NCBI GenBank assembly: GCA_049325055.1
Contig: JBMOPB010000031.1
Location: 11,185 to 75,184 of the forward strand
Direction: 5' to 3'
DNA: 64,000 nt
DNA from: BRHc4a sp049325055
GTDB lineage: Bacteria; Bacillota; Desulfotomaculia; Desulfotomaculales; Desulfocucumaceae
In this document: piece after piece, positions 25,778 to 32,782 of the stretch
How positions within the stretch are numbered: position 1 is the first letter of the stretch
How the letters are laid out: every line of letters begins with the position of its first letter
The notes under the pieces: generated by a model
Told to the model about the DNA's origin: nothing
The model's database searches: none
What the model saw: only the letters and a program-made list of their open reading frames with translations
Position numbers and translations under genes: made by a program

Positions 25778-26575
25778 TTAAAACCTGCCTATAAATGCCC
25801 CGCTTTCAAACAGCCTCAGGCTTATCGCCATGGCCAGAATTCCTGCCCCCCAGCAAAGGTCCCTCCACTTCGGCCTTTCCCAATTATCCTTCGCATCGTT
25901 ACCGCCGGGATAACCTCTGGACAGCATGGCTTTGTATATTCTTTCGCCCCTGTCCCAGGAGCGGGCAAAAAGGACTCCCACCAACTGGCCCAGGGCAGTG
26001 AAAGTACTGATACTGAACATGCTCCTGCCTGCCTCAAAACATCTTGCCTTGCGGGCCGTTTTCATTCTTTGAACCTCGTCGGACAGCACATAAAAATAAC
26101 GTATGGTAAACTCCAGCAACTGCACAAACACATCCGGCACCTTGAGGCCCCTTAAAGCCTGCATCAGATCCGGAAAAGGAGTGGTTGCCGTAAGCACGCT
26201 TACCGCCATAACTGCGCTTAAAACCCTCAGTGAGAGGATAGCCGTACGGCTAACCCCCTGAACCGACGCGTCCAGGGTGAAGGAACCCAGGTGCATGCTG
26301 ATCAGAGCCTCACCAGGCACCATGAAGGGGAGAAACACCAGCATAAAGCCGGTAAAGGGCAAGACCATTGCTATTCTGCGAAGCAGCATCCCGGGAGTCA
26401 TCCCCGATAAAAGGGCCAGTCCCGTTATCAAACCCACCGCCACAGCCAGCAACGGTTTTGAGGTCAGGGACGACACAACGGCCACAAAGCCGAAAATAGC
26501 CACCACTTTGACCCTCGGTTCTATCCTGTACAAAGGAGCAACATTCTCTACACAGCCGTGGGCGGTCATGCACAT
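25778..26575 (-). CDS. cbiQ: ECF transporter transmembrane component, CbiQ/NikQ type
   Basis: 265 residues with four to five membrane segments and the T-component signatures (KTARKARCFEAGR and RSWDRGERIYKAMLSRGYPG) that couple to the ATPase. The N-terminus HGCVENVAPLYRIEPRVKVV is typical of CbiQ. ATG 26575 follows ATAGGGG. The frame stays open for 71 more codons upstream without homology I recognise, so the longer form is not adopted. No CbiM/NikM gene precedes it, although that is the usual order. Confidence 0.87.
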   Translation of the reverse strand: MCMTAHGCVENVAPLYRIEPRVKVVAIFGFVAVVSSLTSKPLLAVAVGLITGLALLSGMTPGMLLRRIAMVLPFTGFMLVFLPFMVPGEALISMHLGSFTLDASVQGVSRTAILSLRVLSAVMAVSVLTATTPFPDLMQALRGLKVPDVFVQLLEFTIRYFYVLSDEVQRMKTARKARCFEAGRSMFSISTFTALGQLVGVLFARSWDRGERIYKAMLSRGYPGGNDAKDNWERPKWRDLCWGAGILAMAISLRLFESGAFIGRF

Positions 26576-26824
26576 TTTTAAAACCCCTATCCCGATAAAA
26601 TAATAATAGCCATATAGATCTGATAATATAACCGCATTCGGCAGTTTCAGACCTTCATGGCCATTTTCCGGGAATATTATATTTACTGTTGGGTTTTCGC
26701 CGCTTCCACGGCGTTCAAAGACCTTCCTGGTCCTATTGCCTAATATTATATCCTTTTGCAGCCAGCCAATCAACCAAAAATTAATCAAAATTCAAGTACC
26801 GGGCTGCTTCTGCATCGTTAAATT

Positions 26825-26843
26825 GTATACAGTATACTGTATA
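26825..26843. promoter_or_regulatory. GTATAC operator-like palindrome, site A
   Basis: GTATACAGTATACTGTATA: overlapping direct and inverted GTATAC half-sites. This type is used by many GntR-family regulators. No such regulator gene lies in the window. Confidence 0.55.
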
Positions 26844-26893
26844 TTATTTTTTGCCATAGACAAGTTAACTAAAATATGTAATAATTAGTGTAA

Positions 26894-26908
26894 TATATAC
26901 TGTATACA
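26894..26908. promoter_or_regulatory. GTATAC operator-like palindrome, site B
   Basis: TATATACTGTATACA: the same half-sites with a one-base spacer, 70 bases from site A. Confidence 0.5.
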
Positions 26909-26947
26909 TATCATTGCTTTTCTAGATTGTTTCAGTGGGTAATTTTG

Positions 26948-26964
26948 TATACAGCACCTGTATA
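26948..26964. promoter_or_regulatory. GTATAC operator-like palindrome, site C
   Basis: TATACAG-CAC-CTGTATA, a palindrome ~45 bases upstream of the OadG-like start codon, well placed to block transcription. Confidence 0.5.
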
Positions 26965-27007
26965 AGTGAACTAAATATTTAATTTACTGATGAGGAGGTG
27001 TCAGAAG

Positions 27008-27166
27008 ATGGATTGGGTCAAAGTTTTCAGCGTTGCTTTCACGGGAATATTCTCGGTTTTCTTTGCCCTGGGGATACTAAGTCTGGCTGTGGGACTGACC
27101 GGGTATTTATTTGAGCAGTCAGCTAAACGGAAAGCAAAAGTAAACAGCGTTTCTCCGGGTAAATAA
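27008..27166 (+). CDS. sodium-pump decarboxylase gamma/delta subunit (OadG/MmdD-like)
   Basis: 52 residues, ATG 27008 after GAGGAGGTG. One N-terminal transmembrane segment (VFSVAFTGIFSVFFALGILSL) followed by a short polar tail. Size, topology and position directly before the beta subunit match the OadG/MmdD anchor subunit of Na+-translocating decarboxylases. Sequence alone would not identify it; context does. Confidence 0.65.
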   Translation: MDWVKVFSVAFTGIFSVFFALGILSLAVGLTGYLFEQSAKRKAKVNSVSPGK

Positions 27167-27202
27167 CACAATGTCAAAAACAGAATCAAGGGGGAAGTCA
27201 AG

Positions 27203-28318
27203 TTGTTGGATATGCTTGTTCAAAACCTTGGAGGGCTGGGTATCTGGACGCTTACCTGGCAAAACGTGTTGATGTGGATTATCGCCTTCACTCTCATGTA
27301 CCTGGCGATAAAAAAAGGGATAGAGCCTCTTTTGCTGGTGCCGATAAGCTTCGGTATTTTCGCGGCCAATTTTCCGCTGACGGGACTGATGAATGAAGGC
27401 GGACTGTTTTATATTTTTTACCATTACGGCATTGAAACCGAGCTTATACCCCCCCTTATCTTCCTTGGGCTGGGCGCTATGACCGACTTTGGCCCGGTGA
27501 TAGCCAACCCTAAAACGCTACTGCTGGGGGCAGCGGCGCAGTTGGGAGTTTACGCTGCATTCTTCACTGCCCTGCTGGTGGGGTTCAGCATACCCGAAGC
27601 GGCCACCATAGGGATTATCGGCGGCGCGGACGGCCCCACCACCATTTATTTGTCCGCAAACCTTGCCCCGCACCTTATGGGCGCGGTATCCGTGGCGGCC
27701 TATTCCTACATGGCACTTGTTCCTATAATTATACCCCCGGTGGCTAGGCTTTTGACCACCCAAAAGGAAAGGGCCATGGTAATGCGGCAGATGAGGGTCG
27801 TCAGCAAGGATGAAAAAATTATCTTCCCGCTTCTGGCGTCCATAATAATTATCCTGCTGGTTCCCCCGTCCGCCCCGCTCATAACCATGTTCATGCTGGG
27901 CAACTTGTTCATGGAATGCGCCGTGGTGGAAAGACTCACCGATGTCGCGCGCAACGCCCTGATGAATATCGTGACCATTTTCCTTGGAGTAGGAGTTGGA
28001 TCCACCATGTCGGCAGAGAATTTCCTCAACACCAAAACAATATACATTTTCATACTGGGAGTGGTGGCGTTTGCCTTTGCCACCGCCGGTGGAGTAGTTA
28101 TTGCCAGGATTATGAACCTGTTCACCAAGAACAAGGTAAACCCGCTAATCGGAGCCGCCGGAGTCTCGGCAGTGCCCATGGCCGCCAGGGTTGTTCATGT
28201 AATGGGTGCCCAGGAAAACCCCCAGAATTACCTTTTGATGCACGCCATGGGTCCCAACGTGGCAGGAGTAATAGGAACAGCAGTGGCAGCCGGAGCTTTC
28301 ATCCTGTCGCTAAAGTAG
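27203..28318 (+). CDS. sodium ion-translocating decarboxylase beta subunit (OadB/MmdB/GcdB family)
   Basis: Membrane subunit that decarboxylates carboxybiotin and exports Na+. 371 residues, about ten membrane segments. The key Na+/H+ site Asp lies in IGIIGGADGPTTIYL, and the second conserved patch is YSYMALVPIIIPP; the C-terminal GAAGVSAVPMAARVV is also conserved. TTG start at 27203 after AAGGGGGAAG, 36 bases behind the gamma subunit. No carboxyltransferase or biotin-carrier gene adjoins, so the substrate (methylmalonyl-CoA, oxaloacetate or malonate) cannot be read here. Confidence 0.93.
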   Translation: MLDMLVQNLGGLGIWTLTWQNVLMWIIAFTLMYLAIKKGIEPLLLVPISFGIFAANFPLTGLMNEGGLFYIFYHYGIETELIPPLIFLGLGAMTDFGPVIANPKTLLLGAAAQLGVYAAFFTALLVGFSIPEAATIGIIGGADGPTTIYLSANLAPHLMGAVSVAAYSYMALVPIIIPPVARLLTTQKERAMVMRQMRVVSKDEKIIFPLLASIIIILLVPPSAPLITMFMLGNLFMECAVVERLTDVARNALMNIVTIFLGVGVGSTMSAENFLNTKTIYIFILGVVAFAFATAGGVVIARIMNLFTKNKVNPLIGAAGVSAVPMAARVVHVMGAQENPQNYLLMHAMGPNVAGVIGTAVAAGAFILSLK

Positions 28319-28362
28319 CGGCCAATTGCCGATCAGGCGAAATTTAATTCTTTATACTGAAC

Positions 28363-28493
28363 AAAAGGGGCTGCCGCCCCTTCGGACGGTATCACGTCCT
28401 CAACCCTGCACTGAAGCAAGGGGGCACACCCCCTTGAAACCCCCGTGTATAGGAAATTATCCACAGAATTCCTTTGGAGCATAATTTCCTATA
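28363..28493 (+). repeat. ~130-bp structured dispersed repeat, copy 3
   Basis: Best-preserved copy. Hairpins GGGGCtgcCGCCCC, GGACG..CGTCC, GGGGGcacaCCCCC, then the perfect 13-bp inverted repeat TATAGGAAATTAT / ATAATTTCCTATA. Lies 44 bases behind the oadB-like stop in the same orientation. Confidence 0.9.
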
Positions 28494-28500
28494 TCTTAAA

Positions 28501-28534
28501 AAATACGGCCCGGGAAAACCGGGCCGTATTTTTG
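28501..28534. terminator. bidirectional terminator between oadB-like and tupB
   Basis: AAATACGGCCCGG/CCGGGCCGTATTTTT: 11-13 bp stem with a 4-base loop and A/T tracts on both sides, placed between convergent genes. Confidence 0.92.
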
Positions 28535-28540
28535 TAAACC

Positions 28541-29239
28541 TTAAGAGTGCCTGTCTTTTTGCTGAAGCATGGTGAGCACAAAGGTAATGGTGTAAGCCAG
28601 CAGCATCAATATAAAGCTTATGGCAATGGCAACATCAAAATTACCCCTGGAAACTTCCATCACCGTTGCGGTGGTGAGAACCCTGGTATATCCGCTTATG
28701 TTTCCCCCCACCATCATGGAGGCTCCCACTTCCGATATCACCCCGCCGAACCCGGCAATAACAGCGGCCAAAAGGCCCATCCGGGCCTCGCGTATCATGA
28801 GCCAGAGCAATTGTAGACGGGATGCCCCCAGGGCCAGTATCTGCAGCCTTATTTTATGGTTTAGCTGGCCTATGGCCGCTATGGTAAATCCGGTGACTAT
28901 GGGAGAGGCGATTATTGCCTGTGCCATTATTATAGCCTCCGGCGTGTACATCATGTTCAGAAAGCCAAGGGGGCCGGACCGCCAGAGGAAAATCGACACC
29001 CACAGGCCCACCACCACCGGAGGCAGGCCCATGCCGAAATTCACTATGCTGACAGCTATATTTCGCCCGGGAAAGGCAGCCAGGGCGAGAAATACACCCA
29101 GCGGAACACCTATTAACACGCTTATAAGGGTGGCCAAACCGGACACCTGAAGTGTAAGGAAAGTTATTCCCAGCACCTCGCGGTCTCCCCTCAACAGCAA
29201 CTCAAAAGCTTTAACCAGTCCGTCCCAGATTAACTCCAT
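28541..29239 (-). CDS. tupB: tungstate ABC transporter permease
   Basis: 232 residues, five to six membrane segments, with the permease-ATPase coupling region EVGASMMVGGNISGYTRVLTTATV (EAA loop and following segment), typical of TupB/WtpB. Motif GMGLPPVVVGLWVSIFLW is also characteristic. Located 80 bases downstream of tupA in the same direction, hence one transcript under the tandem riboswitches. The usual third gene, tupC (ATPase), is absent: downstream is only a terminator and a convergent gene. Confidence 0.92.
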   Translation of the reverse strand: MELIWDGLVKAFELLLRGDREVLGITFLTLQVSGLATLISVLIGVPLGVFLALAAFPGRNIAVSIVNFGMGLPPVVVGLWVSIFLWRSGPLGFLNMMYTPEAIIMAQAIIASPIVTGFTIAAIGQLNHKIRLQILALGASRLQLLWLMIREARMGLLAAVIAGFGGVISEVGASMMVGGNISGYTRVLTTATVMEVSRGNFDVAIAISFILMLLAYTITFVLTMLQQKDRHS

Positions 29240-29319
29240 GCAAAACCCTTCCCACTTTGAGCATTTATTATGCCGATGTATTTTTAAAAGCTCATTATAA
29301 CCCCAATGGGCGTCCAGAA

Positions 29320-30201
29320 CTACTTTTTGCCCAACTCCTCAACTTTTTTTCCGGCATCCGGGTAGAATAACGGCTCGCCGAACTTGTCCTTTCCGAAATC
29401 ACCAATTATTTTCTGGGCCTCAGGGCCCACCATGAATTCCACAAAGGCCTTGGCCCCAGCCGCGTTGACCTTGGGGAATTTTTCCGGATTTACCTGCATC
29501 ACATGGTAAATGTTGAGCAGTGCCTTGTCTCCCTGGGCAACTATAACAAGCTTCAGGTTTTTCTTCTGGGCGAGGTAAGTAGCCCTGTCTGTCAGGGTAT
29601 AGCCCTGCTTCTCGTTGGCCACGTTCAGCGTCTGGCCCATGCCGCTTCCGGTTTCCTGGTACCATTTCATCCCTTTGGGTGTTATGCCTGAATCCTTCCA
29701 GATGGACAGCTCCTGCTTGTTGGTGCCGGAGTCGTCACCCCTGGAGATGAAAACCGCTCCCTTTTCGGCTATCTTTTTAAAAGCCTCAATGCTGTCTTTT
29801 GCCTGCTTAACCCCCGCCGGGTCATTTTCAGGGCCTACAACTATAAAGTCATTGTGCATAACAAGCTTGTAGTTAATCCCGACGCCGGAATCAACCAAAG
29901 GCTTTTCCGATTTCATGGCGTGGGTCAACAGTACGTCGGCCTCGCCCTTTTCTCCCATTTTAAGGGCCTGGCCGGTTCCCACGGCGATTGGCTTCACCTT
30001 GTAGCCGGTTTTCTTTTCGAAGTCGGGTATCAGCACGTCCAACAGCCCGCTGTCCTGGGTACTGGTGGTGGTGGCAAGGATAACGTCTTTTACCGCAGGC
30101 GAATTGTTCGCCTGTGGAGACTTTTCAGTTTTGGCCTGGCATCCGGCAAGGGCCAGGCCAAATATTACAACCGCCGCCAAAAAAATACTTCTCTTTTGCA
30201 T
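29320..30201 (-). CDS. tupA: tungstate-binding lipoprotein
   Basis: Extracytoplasmic tungstate-binding protein. 293 residues with a lipoprotein signal (FLAAVVIFGLALAGC, Cys ~20) that Lgt would modify. The TupA signature TTTSTQDSGLLDVLIP forms the oxyanion pocket; MHNDFIVVGPENDPAG and SRGDDSGTNKQELSIW are also diagnostic, separating TupA from ModA and WtpA. Expression should respond to the Mo/W-cofactor riboswitches upstream. Confidence 0.95.
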   Translation of the reverse strand: MQKRSIFLAAVVIFGLALAGCQAKTEKSPQANNSPAVKDVILATTTSTQDSGLLDVLIPDFEKKTGYKVKPIAVGTGQALKMGEKGEADVLLTHAMKSEKPLVDSGVGINYKLVMHNDFIVVGPENDPAGVKQAKDSIEAFKKIAEKGAVFISRGDDSGTNKQELSIWKDSGITPKGMKWYQETGSGMGQTLNVANEKQGYTLTDRATYLAQKKNLKLVIVAQGDKALLNIYHVMQVNPEKFPKVNAAGAKAFVEFMVGPEAQKIIGDFGKDKFGEPLFYPDAGKKVEELGKK

Positions 30202-30282
30202 TCTTTTTAAGCTCTCCTTGTTTTATTCTAATTAAAACATGACTTTAATCAATAATTGGTTTTTTATTTTCCCCCGCCTTAA

Positions 30283-30323
30283 CAATAAAACCAAGCCTCG
30301 TAATACAAAATTAAAGGCCTGGT
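30283..30323 (-). terminator. terminator controlled by the proximal riboswitch
   Basis: On the minus strand ACCAGGCCT/AGGCTTGGT stem with an AT-rich loop, then TTTTATTGTT, located 32 bases after the proximal aptamer. Confidence 0.8.
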
Positions 30324-30354
30324 CAATAAAATGGTCTACTCATAGTAATTTCCT

Positions 30355-30445
30355 CTCCTTTCCGCAACGGGAGGTATGCCGGTTTCCCGGCAAACCCTAT
30401 CGGTCTGTATGCCATGACATGTGTTTTAGGCACATAGACTCGGAG
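30355..30445 (-). ncRNA. Moco/Tuco-type riboswitch aptamer, proximal copy
   Basis: Closing stem CTCC/GGAG, the conserved 5' block CTCCGAGTCT, the CCGGGAAACCGG GNRA-capped stem, then the strongly conserved 3' block (GGCATACCTCCC, GTTGCGGAAAGGAG). This pattern is that of the molybdenum-cofactor RNA motif (Rfam MOCO_RNA_motif); tungsten-cofactor variants exist and precede W transport genes. It shares >30 invariant positions with the distal copy. Confidence 0.85.
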
Positions 30446-30460
30446 GCTTTGGCATTTTAA

Positions 30461-30506
30461 AAATAAAAAAGCCTTCATTGCTAAAGAACAAGGCAATGAA
30501 GGGCTT
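30461..30506 (-). terminator. terminator controlled by the distal riboswitch
   Basis: On the minus strand AGCCCTTCATTGC/GCAATGAAGGCT with an 11-base loop followed by TTTTTTATTTTT. It lies between the two aptamers, ~22 bases after the distal one. Confidence 0.92.
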
Positions 30507-30527
30507 AAATCTGCCCCTGAACGCCTT

Positions 30528-30619
30528 CTCCTTTCCGCAACGGGAGGCATACCGGTTTCCCGGGTATACCCTATCGGTCTGGTACCATGGCATTTGCCGG
30601 AAGGTATTCAGACTCGGAG
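30528..30619 (-). ncRNA. Moco/Tuco-type riboswitch aptamer, distal copy
   Basis: Closing stem TTCTCC/GGAGAA; same conserved blocks as the proximal copy (CTCCGAGTCT, CAGACCGATAGGGT, CCGGGAAACCGG, TGCCTCCCGTTGCGGAAAG). The variable P2 arm differs in sequence but remains paired, so the copies are diverged and not a recent duplication. Confidence 0.85.
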
Positions 30620-30632
30620 AAAAATTTTATTA

Positions 30633-30638
30633 ATCATA
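30633..30638 (-). promoter_or_regulatory. -10 element of the tup operon
   Basis: TATGAT on the minus strand ~14 bases before the distal aptamer. No consensus -35 is visible, so the site is tentative. Confidence 0.4.
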
Positions 30639-30723
30639 TTCTGTAAAAACTAATTAAATCCTTTATTTATTAAAAAATTAGCACAAAAATGATCAATAAA
30701 AGCGAGTATCCACTGAAACGCCT

Positions 30724-31854
30724 TTAGTCCCGCCCCCTGTCTTTTTGCCGGGGGTAGTCACTCCCATGATCCCCGGCTGTTCCTTTTATTCCTTCCCGAT
30801 CCGGGCGTTCCTCACTGTCATTGCTGCCCCTTCCGTTATTTTTATCCCGGTTTTTTTCTTTGTTTTTATTCTTTTCTTTTTCGACCTGTTCACGGCCGGT
30901 GGCTTTATTTTCTTCATCCGCATGTCCCCCACTCTGCCCCGGCATGATCACTACATCCGGGCGGCCGGTGCTGCCGGGGGAATCATCATCGTCGTATCCC
31001 GGACTCCTGGCCCCTGCCGGACCTTTACCACCCCCCGGCCCGCCTTCTTTCCCGCGCTTCCTGTTGCCGTTGCCACCGGATTCGTCCTCGCCGTTATCTT
31101 TACCCCTGTCCTCCGGCTCTTTTCCGGAAATGCTTTCCGCTTTATATCTTTTATTAATCTCATTTTTAAATTTGCCCTTATCCTTAAAATCTTCCGGCCT
31201 TACATCGCTGTTATTATTTGAGGCGTCCAGATAGAGCATGTACCGGCCGGCGGAGATGCCAGCCTTTGAGGCCCTGTCCCTGTTGTAGGGGGTTGCTTCC
31301 TTTACAACTATTTGAGCCTTTATACTGTGTTTGTTGATTGAAACCCTGATCGATTCAGTTACCAACGATTCCGTACGGACAGGGTCACCTCCCAGTGGGG
31401 TGACGGCAGACAGTACCACGTTTTCCTCTCCGGGAATGATGAATTCTTTACTCACGGCGGCCTCAACGATCTTTTCTATCGCTATTTCCACACTCAGTCC
31501 CTTAAGCGTTAGCCCGGCAATAAGATCTTTTCCGTCATCGTTCAAAGGTTGAATGTCTATTACCACGTTTTCCCTATCCAGCGCCATTTCCACAGAAGGA
31601 TTTATGTCCAGGCTTACATAGGCAGCCACGGCCGGTGTCATCCATCTGCTCCAGAATGTGGCGGCCATCAGGAAAAACAACAGGCAAGCGGCTATAAGTG
31701 AGTATTTTCCGGCTCCAAAAACCGCCGTCGGTATGGTGATTTCCTGTCCGGGCCTGTAGTTTCCCCTTTTTTTTACTTCCCGGAACTCACCGTCAGCTGT
31801 CACCACGGTGCATGTCCGCTCTCTAATCTCAAGCACCACAGCCCTTTTTGTCAT
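30724..31854 (-). CDS. rsgI: anti-sigma-I factor RsgI-like protein
   Basis: 376 residues. Residues ~1-45 form the RsgI N-terminal anti-sigma domain (KRAVVLEIRERTCTVVT; GQEITIP). One transmembrane segment at ~50-70 (YSLIAACLLFFLMAATFW), then the conserved extracytoplasmic domain VAAYVSLDINPSVEMALD. The last ~150 residues are an extremely charged, disordered Lys/Glu/Asp/Gly/Asn-rich tail with no carbohydrate-binding module. ATG 31854 follows AGGTGAAC and overlaps the sigI stop, giving translational coupling. Confidence 0.92.
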   Translation of the reverse strand: MTKRAVVLEIRERTCTVVTADGEFREVKKRGNYRPGQEITIPTAVFGAGKYSLIAACLLFFLMAATFWSRWMTPAVAAYVSLDINPSVEMALDRENVVIDIQPLNDDGKDLIAGLTLKGLSVEIAIEKIVEAAVSKEFIIPGEENVVLSAVTPLGGDPVRTESLVTESIRVSINKHSIKAQIVVKEATPYNRDRASKAGISAGRYMLYLDASNNNSDVRPEDFKDKGKFKNEINKRYKAESISGKEPEDRGKDNGEDESGGNGNRKRGKEGGPGGGKGPAGARSPGYDDDDSPGSTGRPDVVIMPGQSGGHADEENKATGREQVEKEKNKNKEKNRDKNNGRGSNDSEERPDREGIKGTAGDHGSDYPRQKDRGRD

Positions 31855-31856
31855 GT

Positions 31857-32576
31857 TCACCTGCTCTCCTTCCCAGGTGGCTTTATAAAAGTGCATAAAT
31901 AAAGGTAATCCTCACAGTAGTGCCATATCAGCGAAGTAGCGATAATATATTTTCTTCCCCTCTCAACAGTTTTTACATGAACTCCGGCCAGTTGAGAAAG
32001 GGCCAGCACCGGCAGTTTCCCGGTGGACATCAACTGTGCGAACAAAACGTCATTACCGGCCAGCACCCTGGATACCCTCAGCAGGGTGGCTCTGGCGTCC
32101 CTGTGCTTTGGGGAGGATTTAATCAGATCGTCAAAGCTTATCCCGAACCGGCTGATAAGTTTTTTATACTCGGAAATCTCTTCTTCCCTTTCCCTGGCTG
32201 TCTCCTGCTCCATATACCGGCCCCACGCCTGAACGGACTCAAAGGCCGAAAGACCCTGTCCGGCGTCATCCAGGCTCTGGGCGCCGTGGCGGCTCTGCTT
32301 CCGCAGGTAATCCATTATCCTGCTTTTTATAATAAGCCTTGCAAAGGCCGGAAAAGGCACTCCGCGCCTTTCATCAAACCTGTCAATTGCTTCGTTAAAC
32401 GCTATAAGGCCTACACTCAGCTCATCATCCCTGTCCCACTCCAGGGTCCTGCCGCATACCTTTATTGCGGCCCGGGCCACAAAGGACCGGAATGATGAAA
32501 TTACCTCTTCCCTTGCCTGGCTGTCGCCATTTCTTATGAATGCCAGCTTTTCTTCGAGTATGTCTGCCGGAAGCAC
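31857..32576 (-). CDS. sigI: RNA polymerase sigma factor SigI
   Basis: 239 residues. Region 2 motif ELSVGLIAFNEAIDRFDERRGVPFPAFARLIIKSRIMDYLRKQ (quoted region spans ~residues 51-94) fits SigI, and the C-terminal domain has GVHVKTVERGRKYIIA as the DNA-recognition helix. SigI proteins act in heat or envelope stress and are held by membrane RsgI, encoded next and overlapping. An ATG at 32576 begins the usual SigI N-terminus. Confidence 0.93.
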   Translation of the reverse strand: MLPADILEEKLAFIRNGDSQAREEVISSFRSFVARAAIKVCGRTLEWDRDDELSVGLIAFNEAIDRFDERRGVPFPAFARLIIKSRIMDYLRKQSRHGAQSLDDAGQGLSAFESVQAWGRYMEQETAREREEEISEYKKLISRFGISFDDLIKSSPKHRDARATLLRVSRVLAGNDVLFAQLMSTGKLPVLALSQLAGVHVKTVERGRKYIIATSLIWHYCEDYLYLCTFIKPPGKESR

Positions 32577-32674
32577 CCGTTCACTTCCTTTCGGCCCCTG
32601 CCACCGTCCTCTCCGGTGCCCCGGTCTTATCTTTATATACGGGGTGTGGCAATTCTTTATGGGGACTTAGATTA

Positions 32675-32701
32675 TAAAAAAAAACAGGGTTCTCATCCCT
32701 G
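32675..32701 (-). terminator. intrinsic terminator after the CDF transporter gene
   Basis: Stem CAGGG/CCCTG with a 7-base loop, followed on the minus strand by a run of nine T. Confidence 0.8.
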
Positions 32702-32782
32702 AATTTTCGACATTGATTTTCAAATTACCTCCTGAAATTTAATTCATTTCCAGCAGAGGGCCTTTACAGCAACTATTAAACA

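Larger units (their letters stand above)
26576..27007. other. intergenic region: cbiQ leader and GTATAC operator cluster
   Basis: Left part: ~210 bases upstream of cbiQ that remain open in the cbiQ frame but show no recognisable family. Right part: very AT-rich sequence with three GTATAC-type palindromes (26825-26843, 26894-26908, 26948-26964) upstream of the OadG-like gene. Confidence 0.6.
30202..30723 (-). other. 522-bp tupA leader with two riboswitch-terminator units
   Basis: Contains, in transcription order: a -10 element TATGAT (30633-30638), distal riboswitch (30528-30619), terminator (30461-30506), proximal riboswitch (30355-30445), second terminator (30283-30323), then ~80 bases to the tupA ribosome binding site. 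The part right of 30640 is AT-rich, with no gene. Confidence 0.8.

Noticed and set aside
26576..26788. 71-codon N-terminal extension of CbiQ
   Set aside because: No homology to the family and no binding site; the internal ATG at 26575 has AGGGG and gives the normal length.
31920..32495. 191-codon plus-strand open frame
   Set aside because: Antisense to sigI, which is clearly coding and coupled to rsgI.
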